Shown here: positions 9,421 to 19,350 of the stretch, one piece after another
Layout: each line of letters starts with the position of its first letter
Numbering within the stretch: position 1 is the first letter of the stretch
DNA from: Flavobacterium sp. CS20
GTDB taxonomy: Bacteria > Bacteroidota > Bacteroidia > Flavobacteriales > Flavobacteriaceae
Length of the DNA stretch: 64,000 nt
Assembly: GCF_018080005.1 (NCBI RefSeq)
Contig: NZ_CP073015.1
Span: 2,632,501 to 2,696,500, forward strand
Reading direction: 5' to 3'
Program-made: the position numbers and the translations under genes
The notes under the pieces: generated by a model
What the model was told of the DNA's origin: nothing
What the model saw: only the letters and a program-made list of their open reading frames with translations
Database searches by the model: none

Positions 9421-11202
9421 CTATTTAACAGTTACAGAGTCATTTTTGTTTTCAAATTGAGCTTTGTACAAGTTGTTATAATATCCGTTAGCATTTTTTA
9501 AAAGTGTGTGATGTGTTCCCGTTTCAACAATATGCCCTTCGTGCATGACAATGATTTTGTCTGCATTTTTCACAGTTGCCAATCGATGAGCAATGATGAT
9601 TGATGTGCGATTTTGTGTGATTTTATCGGTTGCGTTTTGAATCAGTTGCTCGCTGTAACTATCAATAGAAGATGTAGCTTCATCCAAAATTAGAATACTG
9701 GGTTTACAGACGTAAGCTCTTAAAAATGCAATCAGTTGACGTTGACCAGAAGACAGCATCGCACCGCGTTCTCTTACATTGTAGTTATAGCCACCAGGAA
9801 GACTCATGATAAAATCATGAACACCAATAGATTTTGCGGCATTTATCACATCTTCTTTTGTTATTTTTTCGTCGTGCAAAGTGATATTATAAAAAATACT
9901 CTCTGCAAATAGAAATACATCTTGCAAAACAACGGCAATTTCTTTTCGCAAAGCAGAAAGCTCGTAATCTTTAATGTTTTTATTGTCGATCAAAATTTGT
10001 CCATCTTCGATATCGTAAAATCGTGTCAGCAAATTGATTACGGTGCTTTTGCCAGCACCTGTAGCACCAACAATTGCAATAGTTTCACCAGGTTGAACCA
10101 TAAATGAAATGCCTTTAAGCACATCTTCATCTTTAATATATTTAAAGCGAACGTTTTTAAATTCAATATGACCATTGAGTTTTTGTGGAATTATTTTTCC
10201 GTGATTAGGAATATAGGCTTGAGTATCTAGTATATTAAAGACTCTATTGGAAGCTACCATGCCCATTTGAAGTGAATTGAATTTATCAGCAATCTGTCTA
10301 AGCGGTGCAAATAACATTCTAACATATTCTATAAAAGCCACAATTATCCCTAAACTCAATGTATCAGATTCTACGATGCGTAAACCACCATACCAAACTA
10401 ACAAACCTATAGTAACAGAGATTGACATCTCAGCAATGGGAAAAAAGATAGAATTGTAAAGTACTGTTTTATTCCATGCTTTTTTGTGTTTTTCGTTAAT
10501 GTCTTTAAATTTTTCATATTCTTTTTGTTCACGATTAAAAATATGAACGATTTTCATTCCTGTTAAGCGTTCTTGAACAAATGAGTTGAGATTAGAAATC
10601 TGGGTTCTCACTTCTTCAAAAGCGACTTTCATTTTCCTTTGAAAAATCCTAGTAGCTAGAAACACAAACGGTAAAACGGTTAGCACTATTAGTGTAAGAT
10701 GCCAACTTTTATAAAACATAAAGAGGAGAACAGCAAGCATTTTGAGCAAATCGCTCAAAATCATGAATAAGCCTTGACTAAAAATACTTGCTATTGTTTC
10801 TATATCGCTTACAGCTCTTGTTACCAAACGTCCTACGGATGAGGTGTCAAAATATTGCTTTTTAAAATTGATCATGTGATTAAAAAGCTTAACTCTGATA
10901 TCTCTGATAACCTCCTGTCCAAGCCAATTTGCAAAATAGATAAAAGAGAGTTGAAAAATCACTTCTCCTAACAGGACAACTATCATCCAAATGACCATTT
11001 CAACTAACAGATCTTGGTTTTTTTCAGGTAGTGCATTGTCAATAATAAGCCCGAGTAGATGCGGTCTTAACATCCCTAATGCGGCAAGTGCAAGTGCAGA
11101 AAATAACACAAAATAAAAAGTGCTTCTGTAAGGTTTTGTAAAACCTAAAACACGCTTAAATAATTTGATATCAAATGCTTTACCTGTCTTGTTTTGAGCC
11201 AT
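9421..11202 (-). CDS. ABC transporter, fused permease and ATPase (MsbA type)
   Basis: Half-transporter of 593 residues. An N-terminal exporter-type membrane domain of six predicted helices (to about residue 310) is followed by a nucleotide-binding domain with Walker A GATGAGKST, signature LSSGQRQL, Walker B ILILDEATSS and H-loop AHRL. It would act as a dimer in the inner membrane. The substrate is unknown; lipid or drug export is usual for the family. The start overlaps the end of truA by 23 bp, indicating coupled expression. It converges on paaZ with only six bases between the two genes. Confidence 0.93.
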   Translation of the reverse strand: MAQNKTGKAFDIKLFKRVLGFTKPYRSTFYFVLFSALALAALGMLRPHLLGLIIDNALPEKNQDLLVEMVIWMIVVLLGEVIFQLSFIYFANWLGQEVIRDIRVKLFNHMINFKKQYFDTSSVGRLVTRAVSDIETIASIFSQGLFMILSDLLKMLAVLLFMFYKSWHLTLIVLTVLPFVFLATRIFQRKMKVAFEEVRTQISNLNSFVQERLTGMKIVHIFNREQKEYEKFKDINEKHKKAWNKTVLYNSIFFPIAEMSISVTIGLLVWYGGLRIVESDTLSLGIIVAFIEYVRMLFAPLRQIADKFNSLQMGMVASNRVFNILDTQAYIPNHGKIIPQKLNGHIEFKNVRFKYIKDEDVLKGISFMVQPGETIAIVGATGAGKSTVINLLTRFYDIEDGQILIDNKNIKDYELSALRKEIAVVLQDVFLFAESIFYNITLHDEKITKEDVINAAKSIGVHDFIMSLPGGYNYNVRERGAMLSSGQRQLIAFLRAYVCKPSILILDEATSSIDSYSEQLIQNATDKITQNRTSIIIAHRLATVKNADKIIVMHEGHIVETGTHHTLLKNANGYYNNLYKAQFENKNDSVTVK

Positions 11203-11956
11203 AAATAGAGTTTAGTGGATAAGGATAAACTATTTCTGTAAGGTATAAACCTTTTGCGGGTACAGATTTGCCTGCATTTCTTCTATCTTCTGATTTTATG
11301 ATATTTATAAAGTCTTCAAAAGTGTTTTTCCCCAAGCCAACATCAACAAGGGTTCCAGATATTGCTCTGACCATATTTCGCAAAAATCGATTTGCTGTAA
11401 GTTCAATAGTTATAACATCACCATCTACTAAAATGTTAGTAGAGATGATGTTACAATTAAAATTTTTTACAGCGGTTTTCACTTTACTAAAACTTTTAAA
11501 ATTATGAAAACTGGTCAGTTGTTGAACGCATTTATGCATAAGTTTAACATCTAACGAATTTTTGATGTAATATGCAGAATCTTTTTCAAATGGATTTTTT
11601 TGAGTTGAAATACGATATTGATAAGTTCTCGAAACGGCGTCAAATCTGGCATGTTGATGTAAACTGACTTCAAATATATCTTGAACAGCAATATCATGAG
11701 GTAAGATAGTGTTCAATTTGTAAATAAGATTGGGATAAGTATTTTTTAAATCTGAAGTTGTATCAAAATGTGCTATAAATTTTTTGGCATGCACGCCTGT
11801 GTCTGTTCTACCAGCTCCCATAACTTCAATATTTTCTTGTAAAGCGGTTGATATAGCTTGGTCTAAACTGGCTTGAATGCTTGGTTTTTCTGGTTGTTTT
11901 TGCCAACCTTTATAAGCTTTACCCCAAAATGAGCATTGTATAAAATAGCGTTTCAT
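11180..11956 (-). CDS. truA: tRNA pseudouridine(38-40) synthase TruA
   Basis: TruA (258 residues) converts U38-U40 in the tRNA anticodon stem to pseudouridine. The catalytic aspartate is in GAGRTDTGVHA, and the late motifs FLRNMVRAISGTLVDVG are characteristic. The N-terminus RYFIQCSFWGKAYKGWQKQ is the standard first strand, supporting ATG 11956. The gene overlaps the downstream ABC transporter by 23 bp. About 70 AT-rich bases separate its start from the HTTM gene stop. Confidence 0.96.
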   Translation of the reverse strand: MKRYFIQCSFWGKAYKGWQKQPEKPSIQASLDQAISTALQENIEVMGAGRTDTGVHAKKFIAHFDTTSDLKNTYPNLIYKLNTILPHDIAVQDIFEVSLHQHARFDAVSRTYQYRISTQKNPFEKDSAYYIKNSLDVKLMHKCVQQLTSFHNFKSFSKVKTAVKNFNCNIISTNILVDGDVITIELTANRFLRNMVRAISGTLVDVGLGKNTFEDFINIIKSEDRRNAGKSVPAKGLYLTEIVYPYPLNSIYGSKQDR

Positions 11957-12029
11957 ATCATGGTTATTTATAAAAAAACCCTAAGTCTAAATAACAAATT
12001 CTATAATGATTTTTAAATGATAAAAATAA

Positions 12030-13337
12030 TTAATCATCATATAGCAAAACCCAATCGTTATGGAAAAAGTAATCCCATTCGGCTTTTGCCATATCTTGTT
12101 TAGGGTCTATTAGTGTTTTGTAGGGTTTGCCATTAACGCTCACTTTAGAGCTGACATAAATTTCGATGTCTTCACCTTTTGCTTCATATTCTTTTTTTAA
12201 ACGTTGAGAAAACTGCCATATACCATCAGGTTTAGCTAACATACGTTGTTGTTTTTCTGTGAGATAGTCGTTTTTTTTGACGTAAAAACTTTTGCCTGAG
12301 TTTTTATTGACAATTTTTATAAGGGTTGATGAATTTTTGGATCTCAACATCATTCGCCAACTCATACGGTGACCTTCTTCTGTCCATAGCACATCGCCTT
12401 TTATAAACCAATGTCTTAATGGCAGACAAAACTGAACAACAAACCATAGACCGATAAAGCCAGTTAAAGCCTTATGATATTTAGGTAAACTGATTTCAGC
12501 TTGATTATAAAAAGGTTTTGATTTTAAAAATTTTCTATGGATAAAATCTTTTGGATAAAAAAACAAGGTGAACGCCAATGACATATAAGGAAAGATGCCT
12601 ATTTGAAAAATAAAACTGTTAAACAAATGAAAGAAAATGCTGATAAAAAACGCCACATTTCTTGTTTTTTTCCACAGTAATGCTGGTACGATGAGCAAAT
12701 CAAACAAGATTCCGAAGTAAGCGATAACATAATGAACCCAAGTTTGCTGCAGGAAATCACCAACCAATAAAAAATGTGATTTGCCTTGCATAAGTTGTTT
12801 TGGGACGGTGGCATCCAACCAATCAGGATATATTTTGGCAACCGATGCATAAGTGTAAACTATCCACAATTGAGCAATGATGAAAATGATCACCCAGTTG
12901 GGCATATGATGGCTTTTTAATTTTGGATTTAATTTAACGTCAACAGATTTATACCGATGTGCAGGAACTATACACATAAAAATCAGTATTAAAATAAGAA
13001 GATAGTAATGATTGTTGTATGAACTTTTTTGCATTAAATATACAGCAATCCACATCAGTGTATAAATAATGATGTTTAACCTGTATTTAAAGCCAATCAT
13101 GACAAAAAAACCAGCCAAACCCATGACGATGTAATAGACATACATCCAATGACCAGGTAGAGGTTGTAAAAAATCAAAGCCGATAAAATTAAAGGTGAAT
13201 TCAGGTTTGATGAGTGTTTGCTTGATCCAACCCGTAAAAATGGCTCCCCAAGCTTCGGCAGTGATGAGAAAACCGAAGATGATTCTAAACACAATTAATG
13301 GTGAATTATCTATTTGTTTGAATAGAATAGCTTTCAT
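12030..13337 (-). CDS. HTTM-domain membrane protein (vitamin K-dependent gamma-carboxylase-like)
   Basis: Polytopic membrane protein of 435 residues. The first ~290 residues contain several hydrophobic helices with the horizontally transferred transmembrane (HTTM) pattern (SPLIVFRIIFGFLITAEAW, SSYNNHYYLLILILIFM). The C-terminal ~130 residues are hydrophilic (YFFHNDWVLLYDD). Related to the eukaryotic gamma-glutamyl carboxylase family; the reaction in bacteria is not established. The start overlaps the ribF stop by four bases, so it belongs to the pth-ribF operon. Confidence 0.82.
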   Translation of the reverse strand: MKAILFKQIDNSPLIVFRIIFGFLITAEAWGAIFTGWIKQTLIKPEFTFNFIGFDFLQPLPGHWMYVYYIVMGLAGFFVMIGFKYRLNIIIYTLMWIAVYLMQKSSYNNHYYLLILILIFMCIVPAHRYKSVDVKLNPKLKSHHMPNWVIIFIIAQLWIVYTYASVAKIYPDWLDATVPKQLMQGKSHFLLVGDFLQQTWVHYVIAYFGILFDLLIVPALLWKKTRNVAFFISIFFHLFNSFIFQIGIFPYMSLAFTLFFYPKDFIHRKFLKSKPFYNQAEISLPKYHKALTGFIGLWFVVQFCLPLRHWFIKGDVLWTEEGHRMSWRMMLRSKNSSTLIKIVNKNSGKSFYVKKNDYLTEKQQRMLAKPDGIWQFSQRLKKEYEAKGEDIEIYVSSKVSVNGKPYKTLIDPKQDMAKAEWDYFFHNDWVLLYDD

Positions 13338-14269
13338 TGAAGGGTTTTGATATAATTTATTGAAAAGGCTTTATCTTTTTGCATTGCAGCTTTTAGAGCG
13401 ACCAATGAGTCAAATTTTCTTTCATCTCTGATGCGTTTTAGCAATTGTATTTCAAGAGTTTTACCGTATAAATTCCCTTCAAAATCAAAAAAATAGGTTT
13501 CTACAGACTTCCTGTTGTCTTTAGCAATCGTAGGATTGTGACCAATATTCATCATACCAAAATACGGTTTAGAGTCTATTTCAGCACAGACCACATAAAC
13601 ACCTTCTTTAGGAATAATTTTGTAGTTTTCTTCTATATATAGATTAGCTGTTGGATAACCTAAAGATTTACCAAGTTGCCTGCCTTTGACCACTTTTCCT
13701 GTCAACACAAAAGGTTTTGATAAATATGTATTGGCTAAATCTATTTGACCTTCTGTGATGGCTTTTCTTATTTTTGTTGAACTTACGGCAACATCATCAA
13801 TATCTTGCTTTGAAATTTCTTCAACTTCAAAATGATAAGTTTTTGCAAAAGCTTTTAAATCTTCAATATTAGCTGTGCGATTTCGTCCAAACCTGTGGTC
13901 GTAACCTACAATGACAACTGCTACGTTTAGTTGGTCAACCAAATATTGTTTGATGTAGTCTTCAGCTTTGAGTCTTGAAAATTCTATGGTAAAAGGTTCA
14001 ATGACTAAATAGTTTAATCCAGTATCAGATAAAAAACGAATCCGTTCGTCTATGGTGTTGATGAGTTTCAAATCTTGATTTTGTTGTAAAACCATTCTGG
14101 GATGCGGAAAAAAAGTCAATAACACAGAGTCTAAATCTTTGGTTTTAGCAACCTGATTTAATCGATTAATGATTTTGCGATGCCCCAAATGCACACCGTC
14201 AAATGTGCCGATGGTTACCACCGTTTGACGTTGAGGTTTAAAAGCAGATGCAGATTTAAAAGTTTTCAC
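13334..14269 (-). CDS. ribF: Bifunctional riboflavin kinase / FAD synthetase
   Basis: RibF (311 residues) makes FMN from riboflavin and then FAD. The N-terminal FMN adenylyltransferase domain shows GTFDGVHLGHRKII (HxGH-type nucleotide site) and GYDHRFGRNR. The C-terminal flavokinase has GRQLGKSLGYPTANL, with the conserved PTAN motif, and a late ETYFFDFEGNLYG. It is six bases downstream of pth and overlaps the HTTM gene by four bases, so one operon is likely. Length and motifs are normal. Confidence 0.96.
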   Translation of the reverse strand: MKTFKSASAFKPQRQTVVTIGTFDGVHLGHRKIINRLNQVAKTKDLDSVLLTFFPHPRMVLQQNQDLKLINTIDERIRFLSDTGLNYLVIEPFTIEFSRLKAEDYIKQYLVDQLNVAVVIVGYDHRFGRNRTANIEDLKAFAKTYHFEVEEISKQDIDDVAVSSTKIRKAITEGQIDLANTYLSKPFVLTGKVVKGRQLGKSLGYPTANLYIEENYKIIPKEGVYVVCAEIDSKPYFGMMNIGHNPTIAKDNRKSVETYFFDFEGNLYGKTLEIQLLKRIRDERKFDSLVALKAAMQKDKAFSINYIKTLQ

Positions 14270-14275
14270 ATTAAG

Positions 14276-14842
14276 TTATTTTCCATTAAAATCATTCATA
14301 GTGTTGTGTATGCCAGCTAATCCAAAGCTAATAATGGCTTTTGAGGCTTTCTCTAAACGTTCATCTAAAGATTTTTTTTCATCACTATTCCAAGTGCCTA
14401 AAACATAATCAATTTGTTGACCTTTAGAAAACTGGCTACCAATACCAAATCTAAATCTCGGGTATTGGTTAGTGTTTAGTGTATCTTGAATGTGTTTTAA
14501 ACCGTTATGCCCACCGTGGCTACCTTTGGCTTTAATTCTTAATGTGCCAAAATTTAGATTGATATCATCTGTAACGATGAGGAGATTTTCTATTTCAATA
14601 TTTTCTTGTTGTAACCAATAATTTACTGCTTTTCCGCTGAGGTTCATATAAGTGTTAGGTTTGACTAAAACAAAAGTTCTTCCTTTGACTTTTAGTGTGC
14701 AAATATCTGCAAGTTTTTCTGTTTCAAAAGTTAGTTCATTTTCTTTTGCCAGAGTGTCAAGGATTTCAAAACCAATATTGTGTCGTGTATTTTGGTATTT
14801 CAAACCTGGGTTTCCCAAGCCAACAATCAAAAATTTCTTCAT
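14276..14842 (-). CDS. pth: Peptidyl-tRNA hydrolase
   Basis: Pth (188 residues) recycles tRNA by cleaving the ester bond of peptidyl-tRNA. The key motifs are LGNPGLKYQNTRHNIGF (catalytic His), TDDINLNFG (catalytic Asp region) and GSHGGHNGLKHI. It lies in the order prs, rplY, pth, ribF; about 150 bp separates it from rplY, with a possible terminator between. Confidence 0.97.
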   Translation of the reverse strand: MKKFLIVGLGNPGLKYQNTRHNIGFEILDTLAKENELTFETEKLADICTLKVKGRTFVLVKPNTYMNLSGKAVNYWLQQENIEIENLLIVTDDINLNFGTLRIKAKGSHGGHNGLKHIQDTLNTNQYPRFRFGIGSQFSKGQQIDYVLGTWNSDEKKSLDERLEKASKAIISFGLAGIHNTMNDFNGK

Positions 14843-14931
14843 TAGGTTTTATAAAAAAATGATATTCAAATTTAGGGTAAAAAAAACAATAGCTCAAAAA
14901 ACACGGGGTTAATTTCTATTTGGTCTGGCAT

Positions 14932-14961
14932 AAAAAAAGTCGCCTCAATTAAGATTAAGAC
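14932..14961 (-). terminator. Possible rho-independent terminator after rplY
   Basis: On the minus strand GTCTTAAT pairs with ATTGAGGCGAC (three-base bulge) and is followed by seven T. It sits 28 bases past the rplY stop and would separate the prs-rplY transcript from pth. The stem is imperfect, so confidence is low. Confidence 0.4.
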
Positions 14962-14989
14962 AGCTTTAAAAGTATTGAATAGCGTTGGT

Positions 14990-15640
14990 TTATTCTTCTT
15001 TTTTCTCTTCAGAATCTTCACTTGCTTCTGCACTTTCTTCTCCTTCAACAGCTTCGCTTTCTTCGTCTTCGTCAGCACTTTCAAGTAATTCAATATTACG
15101 AGATGTTCTCACTTGACAAATCACGGTGTTGTCTGGGTGAAGAATTTTATAGTCATCACTTTTAACAGCCGTAGTGTAAAGTTTTTGACCAATTTTAAGT
15201 GGTGTAACATCTGCAATGATATAGTCAGGCAAGTCTTTAGCCAAACCTCTTACAGACATTCTACGTAAGTTAAATCTCAATACGCCACCATTTTTAACCC
15301 CTTTTGGAATACCTTCAGCGTGAACTGGAATTTCCATAGTGATTTCTTGGTCATCTTCAAATTTATAGAAGTCCATGTGCAAGATTTCATCTGTTACTGG
15401 ATGAAATTGGATATCTTGCAAAACGGCGTTGATTTTTTTACCATCGTCAAGCACCAAATCTACGGTGTGAACATCTGGTGTGTAAACCAAATCTTTGAAG
15501 GCAATGCTTGGTGCTGAAAAGTGCATGACATCATTCCCTCCGTATAATACGCAAGGAACCTCTCCAGCATTACGTAAGGCTTTTGTTGCTTTTTTGCCTA
15601 CGCTTTCTCTTTTAGATCCTTTGATCGTAATTGATTTCAT
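14990..15640 (-). CDS. rplY: 50S ribosomal protein L25/Ctc
   Basis: L25 of the long CTC type (216 residues), which binds 5S rRNA in the large subunit. N-terminal L25 domain: [26 protein letters not shown] and HMDFYKF. The C-terminal TL5-type beta domain follows, and then a strongly acidic Glu/Ser-rich tail of about 30 residues (from [10 protein letters not shown]). Lies 20 bp downstream of prs, a common bacterial pairing. The acidic tail is frequent in Bacteroidota. Confidence 0.95.
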   Translation of the reverse strand: MKSITIKGSKRESVGKKATKALRNAGEVPCVLYGGNDVMHFSAPSIAFKDLVYTPDVHTVDLVLDDGKKINAVLQDIQFHPVTDEILHMDFYKFEDDQEITMEIPVHAEGIPKGVKNGGVLRFNLRRMSVRGLAKDLPDYIIADVTPLKIGQKLYTTAVKSDDYKILHPDNTVICQVRTSRNIELLESADEDEESEAVEGEESAEASEDSEEKKEE

Positions 15641-15660
15641 AGTTGTTTAATTGAATTTAT

Positions 15661-16602
15661 TTACATTAAAAATTTTGAACTTATTGATTTGTTGTGATGC
15701 ACAGCTTTCATAACATCAGCAAATAAAGTCGCTGAGCTCACCACTTTTATTTTTGAACTCTGTTGTCTAAGTGGAATACTATCTGTAACAATGAGTTCTT
15801 CTAATTTTGAATTTTCTAGTTTTTCGTAAGCATTGCCAGACAAAACAGGGTGCGTACAAACAGCTCTTACCGTTTTTGCACCACGCTCAATCATTAGATT
15901 GGCAGCGTGAGTTAATGTTCCAGCAGTGTCCACAAGGTCATCGACTAAAACGACATTTTTTCCAGTCACATCACCAATCAGCTCCATATGCGAAATCACA
16001 TTGGCTTTTGCTCTTTGTTTATAGCAAATCACAACATCAGATTGTAAAAACTTAGAATAGGCATAAGCTCGTTTTGAACCGCCCATATCTGGTGAAGCTA
16101 CTGTGAGGTTGTCGAGATTGAGATTTTTTAAATATGGAAGAAAAATAGTAGAAGCATATAGATGATCGACGGGTTTTTCAAAAAATCCTTGAATTTGGTC
16201 GGCATGCAAATCCATTGTGATAATACGTGTAGCACCAGCGGTTTCAAGCATTTTAGCTACCATTTTAGGCGCAATAGGCACACGTGGCTTGTCTTTTCTG
16301 TCTTGTCTCGCCCAACCAAAGTAAGGCATTACAGCCGTGATATGTCTGGCTGATGAACGCTTAGCGGCATCTAACATCAAAAGCATTTCCATCAAATTAT
16401 CACTGCTTGGGTGAGTAGATCCAATAATAAAAACGCGAGTTCCTCTTACCGATTCTTCGAAAGAAGGTTGAAATTCGCCATCACTAAAATTGAGACGATT
16501 AACTTTACCTAAGGGAATACCATAAGATTCTGCAATAGCTTGGGCTAAAGTTTCACTTTGTGAACATGGAAAAATTTTAGCAACTTTTTCTATTTCAGAC
16601 AT
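15661..16602 (-). CDS. prs: Ribose-phosphate pyrophosphokinase
   Basis: PRPP synthetase (313 residues) transfers pyrophosphate from ATP to ribose 5-phosphate, feeding purine, pyrimidine, His and Trp synthesis. Diagnostic segments are NFSDGEFQPSFEESVRGT, FGWARQDRKDKPRVPI (ATP loop), MDLHADQIQGFF (metal-binding His) and VLVDDLVDTAGTLTHAA (PRPP-binding motif). First gene of the block running toward truA. A TACTTTTG box lies about 30 bp upstream. Confidence 0.97.
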   Translation of the reverse strand: MSEIEKVAKIFPCSQSETLAQAIAESYGIPLGKVNRLNFSDGEFQPSFEESVRGTRVFIIGSTHPSSDNLMEMLLMLDAAKRSSARHITAVMPYFGWARQDRKDKPRVPIAPKMVAKMLETAGATRIITMDLHADQIQGFFEKPVDHLYASTIFLPYLKNLNLDNLTVASPDMGGSKRAYAYSKFLQSDVVICYKQRAKANVISHMELIGDVTGKNVVLVDDLVDTAGTLTHAANLMIERGAKTVRAVCTHPVLSGNAYEKLENSKLEELIVTDSIPLRQQSSKIKVVSSATLFADVMKAVHHNKSISSKFLM

Positions 16603-16631
16603 CTTTAAAAATACTTTCTTTTTATGGTTTG

Positions 16632-16639
16632 CAAAAGTA
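16632..16639 (-). promoter_or_regulatory. Candidate -7 promoter box upstream of prs
   Basis: TACTTTTG on the minus strand fits the Bacteroidota -7 consensus TAnnTTTG and stands about 30 bases before the prs start. No convincing TTG/TTTG -33 element was found at the expected spacing, so this is tentative. The remaining gap to the rho stop (16769) shows nothing else. Confidence 0.4.
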
Positions 16640-16768
16640 AAAAATAAATTTGAGCTATTGGAGGTATAGTCACTTTAAATTCTGAAGTCACAAAATGGCG
16701 AAAATACATGATTCAATAGGGTTTAAAATATTGATTTTTTTATTGGATTAATCAACTGTTCGATAAAA

Positions 16769-18490
16769 TTAACCATTCATCGACACCAAAAACTCTTCGT
16801 TGCTTTTGGTTTGTTTGACGCGTTCGTTGATAAACTCCATAGCTTCTATTGGGTTCATATCGCTCAGGTATTTTCTCAACACCCACATTTTTTGTAAGGT
16901 ATTTTCATCGAGTAAAATATCATCGCGACGTGTGCTTGAAGCATTAAGATCAATAGCTGGAAATATTCTGCGGTTTGCAATTTTGCGATCTAACTGCAAT
17001 TCCATATTACCTGTGCCTTTAAATTCTTCAAAAATCACTTCATCCATTTTTGAGCCTGTATCAATAAGTGCAGTGGCAATAATAGATAATGAGCCTCCGT
17101 TTTCTATGTTTCTTGTCGCACCAAAAAAGCGTTTAGGTTTGTGCAATGCATTGGCATCTACACCACCACTTAACACTTTGCCACTGGCAGGTTGAACCGT
17201 ATTGTAAGCTCTAGCCAAACGCGTGATAGAATCTAAAAGAATAACTACATCATGTGCACATTCTACCAATCTTTTGGCTTTTTCAATAACAATATTGGCA
17301 ACTCTAACATGCTCATGTGCTTCTTTATCAAATGTTGAAGCTACAACTTCGCCTCTTACATTTCTTTGCATATCGGTAACTTCCTCAGGGCGTTCGTCGA
17401 TAAGCAATACAATTTGATACACCTCGGGATGATTGGCCGCAATGGCATTTGCTATATCTTTAAGCAACATGGTTTTACCCGTTTTAGGTTGAGAGACAAT
17501 CATGCCTCTTTGACCTTTTCCAATGGGCGAAAACATATCAATAATCCGAGTTGAAATTGTAGAATCTCTATCCGCTATATTTAGTTTTTCCTGTGGAAAT
17601 AAAGGCGTTAAATGTTCAAAAGACACACGATCTCTGACCACTTTAGGGTCAATACCGTTTATCTTTTTTATTTTAATCAAAGGAAAATACTTTTCACCTT
17701 CTTTTGGCGGTCTGATTTCACCAAGAACGGTATCACTTGTTTTTAGACCAAAAAGTTTAATTTGAGATTGAGACAGATAAATATCATCAGGTGATGACAA
17801 ATAATTGTAATCTGATGATCTCAAGAATCCATATCCATCTTGCATTATATCCAAAACTCCTTCAGACTCAATTAAGGCATCAAACTCATAATTAGGATGT
17901 CTGTATTTATTTTTGTTTTGAGAGTTATCATTTGGATGAGAAGGTTTTGACGATGGCTGATCCGTATTTTGCGTTTGGTCTTTAGATGGAGTTTTAGGCT
18001 GGTTTTGTTTGCTATTACTCCGATTAGACTCTTTTGATGTTGGTTTTTGAGACTCTTGCTGATTTTGACTTGGGCTTGAAGACGACCTTTTATGACCTTT
18101 ATTTTGATTATCAGAAGGAGTGTTTTGTTTGCTTTTTGGTGACTGTTCAGGTTTTGATTCCTTCTGCTGGTTGGTGGGTTTTGATCTGGAATTATTATTC
18201 CGCCTTGCATTTGAACTACTCGATTGAGTTGTTTTAGACTTTTGATTAGGCAAATGTTTTTGACTGTCTTTCAGCCTGTTACCATTATCAGATTTGGTTT
18301 CAGATGTCGAACCGTTTTTTTGATTTTCCAAATAAGCTTTTACATCTTGTGGATTTGTGGCTTGATAGTCTAATATCTTGTAAACCAAATCCAGTTTTTT
18401 GAGTCCTCTAAATTTAGGAATAGATAATTCTTTAGAGATTTGTTGTAATTCAGTCAGTTTTTTTGACTTTAAATCTATGATTTCAAACAT
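16769..18490 (-). CDS. rho: Transcription termination factor Rho with long disordered insertion
   Basis: Hexameric RNA helicase of 573 residues, against about 420 in E. coli. After an N-terminal SAP-like helical domain ([19 protein letters not shown]) comes a low-complexity stretch at about residues 58-198, rich in Asn, Ser, Gln, Lys and Pro. The RNA-binding cold-shock domain follows ([15 protein letters not shown]), then the ATPase with [10 protein letters not shown] (Walker A), [15 protein letters not shown] and the Q/R loops. The insertion is in frame and typical in kind for Bacteroidota Rho. Monocistronic, on the minus strand. Intact. Confidence 0.96.
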   Translation of the reverse strand: MFEIIDLKSKKLTELQQISKELSIPKFRGLKKLDLVYKILDYQATNPQDVKAYLENQKNGSTSETKSDNGNRLKDSQKHLPNQKSKTTQSSSSNARRNNNSRSKPTNQQKESKPEQSPKSKQNTPSDNQNKGHKRSSSSPSQNQQESQKPTSKESNRSNSKQNQPKTPSKDQTQNTDQPSSKPSHPNDNSQNKNKYRHPNYEFDALIESEGVLDIMQDGYGFLRSSDYNYLSSPDDIYLSQSQIKLFGLKTSDTVLGEIRPPKEGEKYFPLIKIKKINGIDPKVVRDRVSFEHLTPLFPQEKLNIADRDSTISTRIIDMFSPIGKGQRGMIVSQPKTGKTMLLKDIANAIAANHPEVYQIVLLIDERPEEVTDMQRNVRGEVVASTFDKEAHEHVRVANIVIEKAKRLVECAHDVVILLDSITRLARAYNTVQPASGKVLSGGVDANALHKPKRFFGATRNIENGGSLSIIATALIDTGSKMDEVIFEEFKGTGNMELQLDRKIANRRIFPAIDLNASSTRRDDILLDENTLQKMWVLRKYLSDMNPIEAMEFINERVKQTKSNEEFLVSMNG

Positions 18491-18687
18491 GTATATAAAA
18501 TAGGTTTGTTGTTAGCAATTGTAAAATTGTTCAATTTAATTCAGGAAGAAAATTTTTGTTGAAAATAAAATGATAAGTTGTGTATGAGATACATACAACT
18601 TTGCAGTGCAATTATACAACTTTATTTTGTTTTCCCTATAATTTTTCAAAAATAATCCTCTATTTTTGCATTCAAATTAATTTAAAT

Positions 18688-19094
18688 ATGATTCAACGCA
18701 TTCAAAGTGTGTACTTGTTTTTAGTAATTTTAGCCAATGCTATTCTGCATTTGCTCTTGGGGAATTGCTCAACAAAATTGCTAGTTTTATTGAAAACTTT
18801 GAAATTGAATACGTTATCTACTTTTTATTAGTTGCTGTGTTGTCGCTATGGAGTTTGATTACTTTCAAAAAACGAAAGTTTCAACTCAAAATAGGTCGAC
18901 TTAATTTATTTGTGAACTTTGTCGCCTTAGGCTTTTTGACATATTGGTTGCTAATTCTACCTGGAGAAATTAATTTTTCTGAGAAAGGTATTGGGCTAGT
19001 CATACCCGTCATTTCTATCGTTTTTATTGTTTTGGCTCAAAAGGCTATCAAAAGGGATGATGAGCTCGTAAAATCTGCTGACCGATTCAGATAG
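18688..19094 (+). pseudogene. DUF4293-family membrane protein, frameshifted
   Basis: Small membrane protein of about 135 residues that matches the flavobacterial DUF4293 pattern: MIQRIQSVYLFLVI at the start, FVALGFLTYWLLILPGE and SEKGIGLVIPVISI near the end, then KAIKRDDELVKSADR. ATG 18688 opens frame one, but after about 22 codons the family sequence continues in another frame (open through 19094), so one base seems missing between 18750 and 18762. Four membrane segments are expected. The function of the family is unknown. It is followed by three terminator-like hairpins. Confidence 0.75.
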
Positions 19095-19118
19095 CCTTTG
19101 CCTTAGTATATTAGTGCA

Positions 19119-19146
19119 CCCTGACGATGCTGTCAGGGTTTTTTTT
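19119..19146 (+). terminator. Rho-independent terminator 1 of 3
   Basis: Perfect stem CCCTGAC/GTCAGGG around loop GATGCT, followed by eight T. It starts 25 bases after the stop of the DUF4293 gene. Confidence 0.88.
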
Positions 19147-19164
19147 GAACTAAAATCGAAGCAA

Positions 19165-19198
19165 CCCTGACGATATTGTCAGGTTTTTTTTTTTTTTT
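19165..19198 (+). terminator. Rho-independent terminator 2 of 3
   Basis: The same stem in six-pair form (CCTGAC/GTCAGG, loop GATATT) followed by fifteen T. It lies 46 bp after the first hairpin. Confidence 0.85.
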
Positions 19199-19231
19199 AA
19201 CACTGGGAGTGATTTCAGAGAATTAATACAA

Positions 19232-19259
19232 CCCTGACGATACTGTCAGGGTTTTTTTT
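19232..19259 (+). terminator. Rho-independent terminator 3 of 3
   Basis: Stem CCCTGAC/GTCAGGG, loop GATACT, seven or eight T. It lies 67 bp after the second and about 90 bp before the next start codon. Confidence 0.85.
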
Positions 19260-19350
19260 ATAAGAAAGATTTATATGTCATAATTTCAATCAACTCATAA
19301 TTACATTATCTCAAATCAAATTTCACTAAATTGCATAAAAATAAAAAGTT

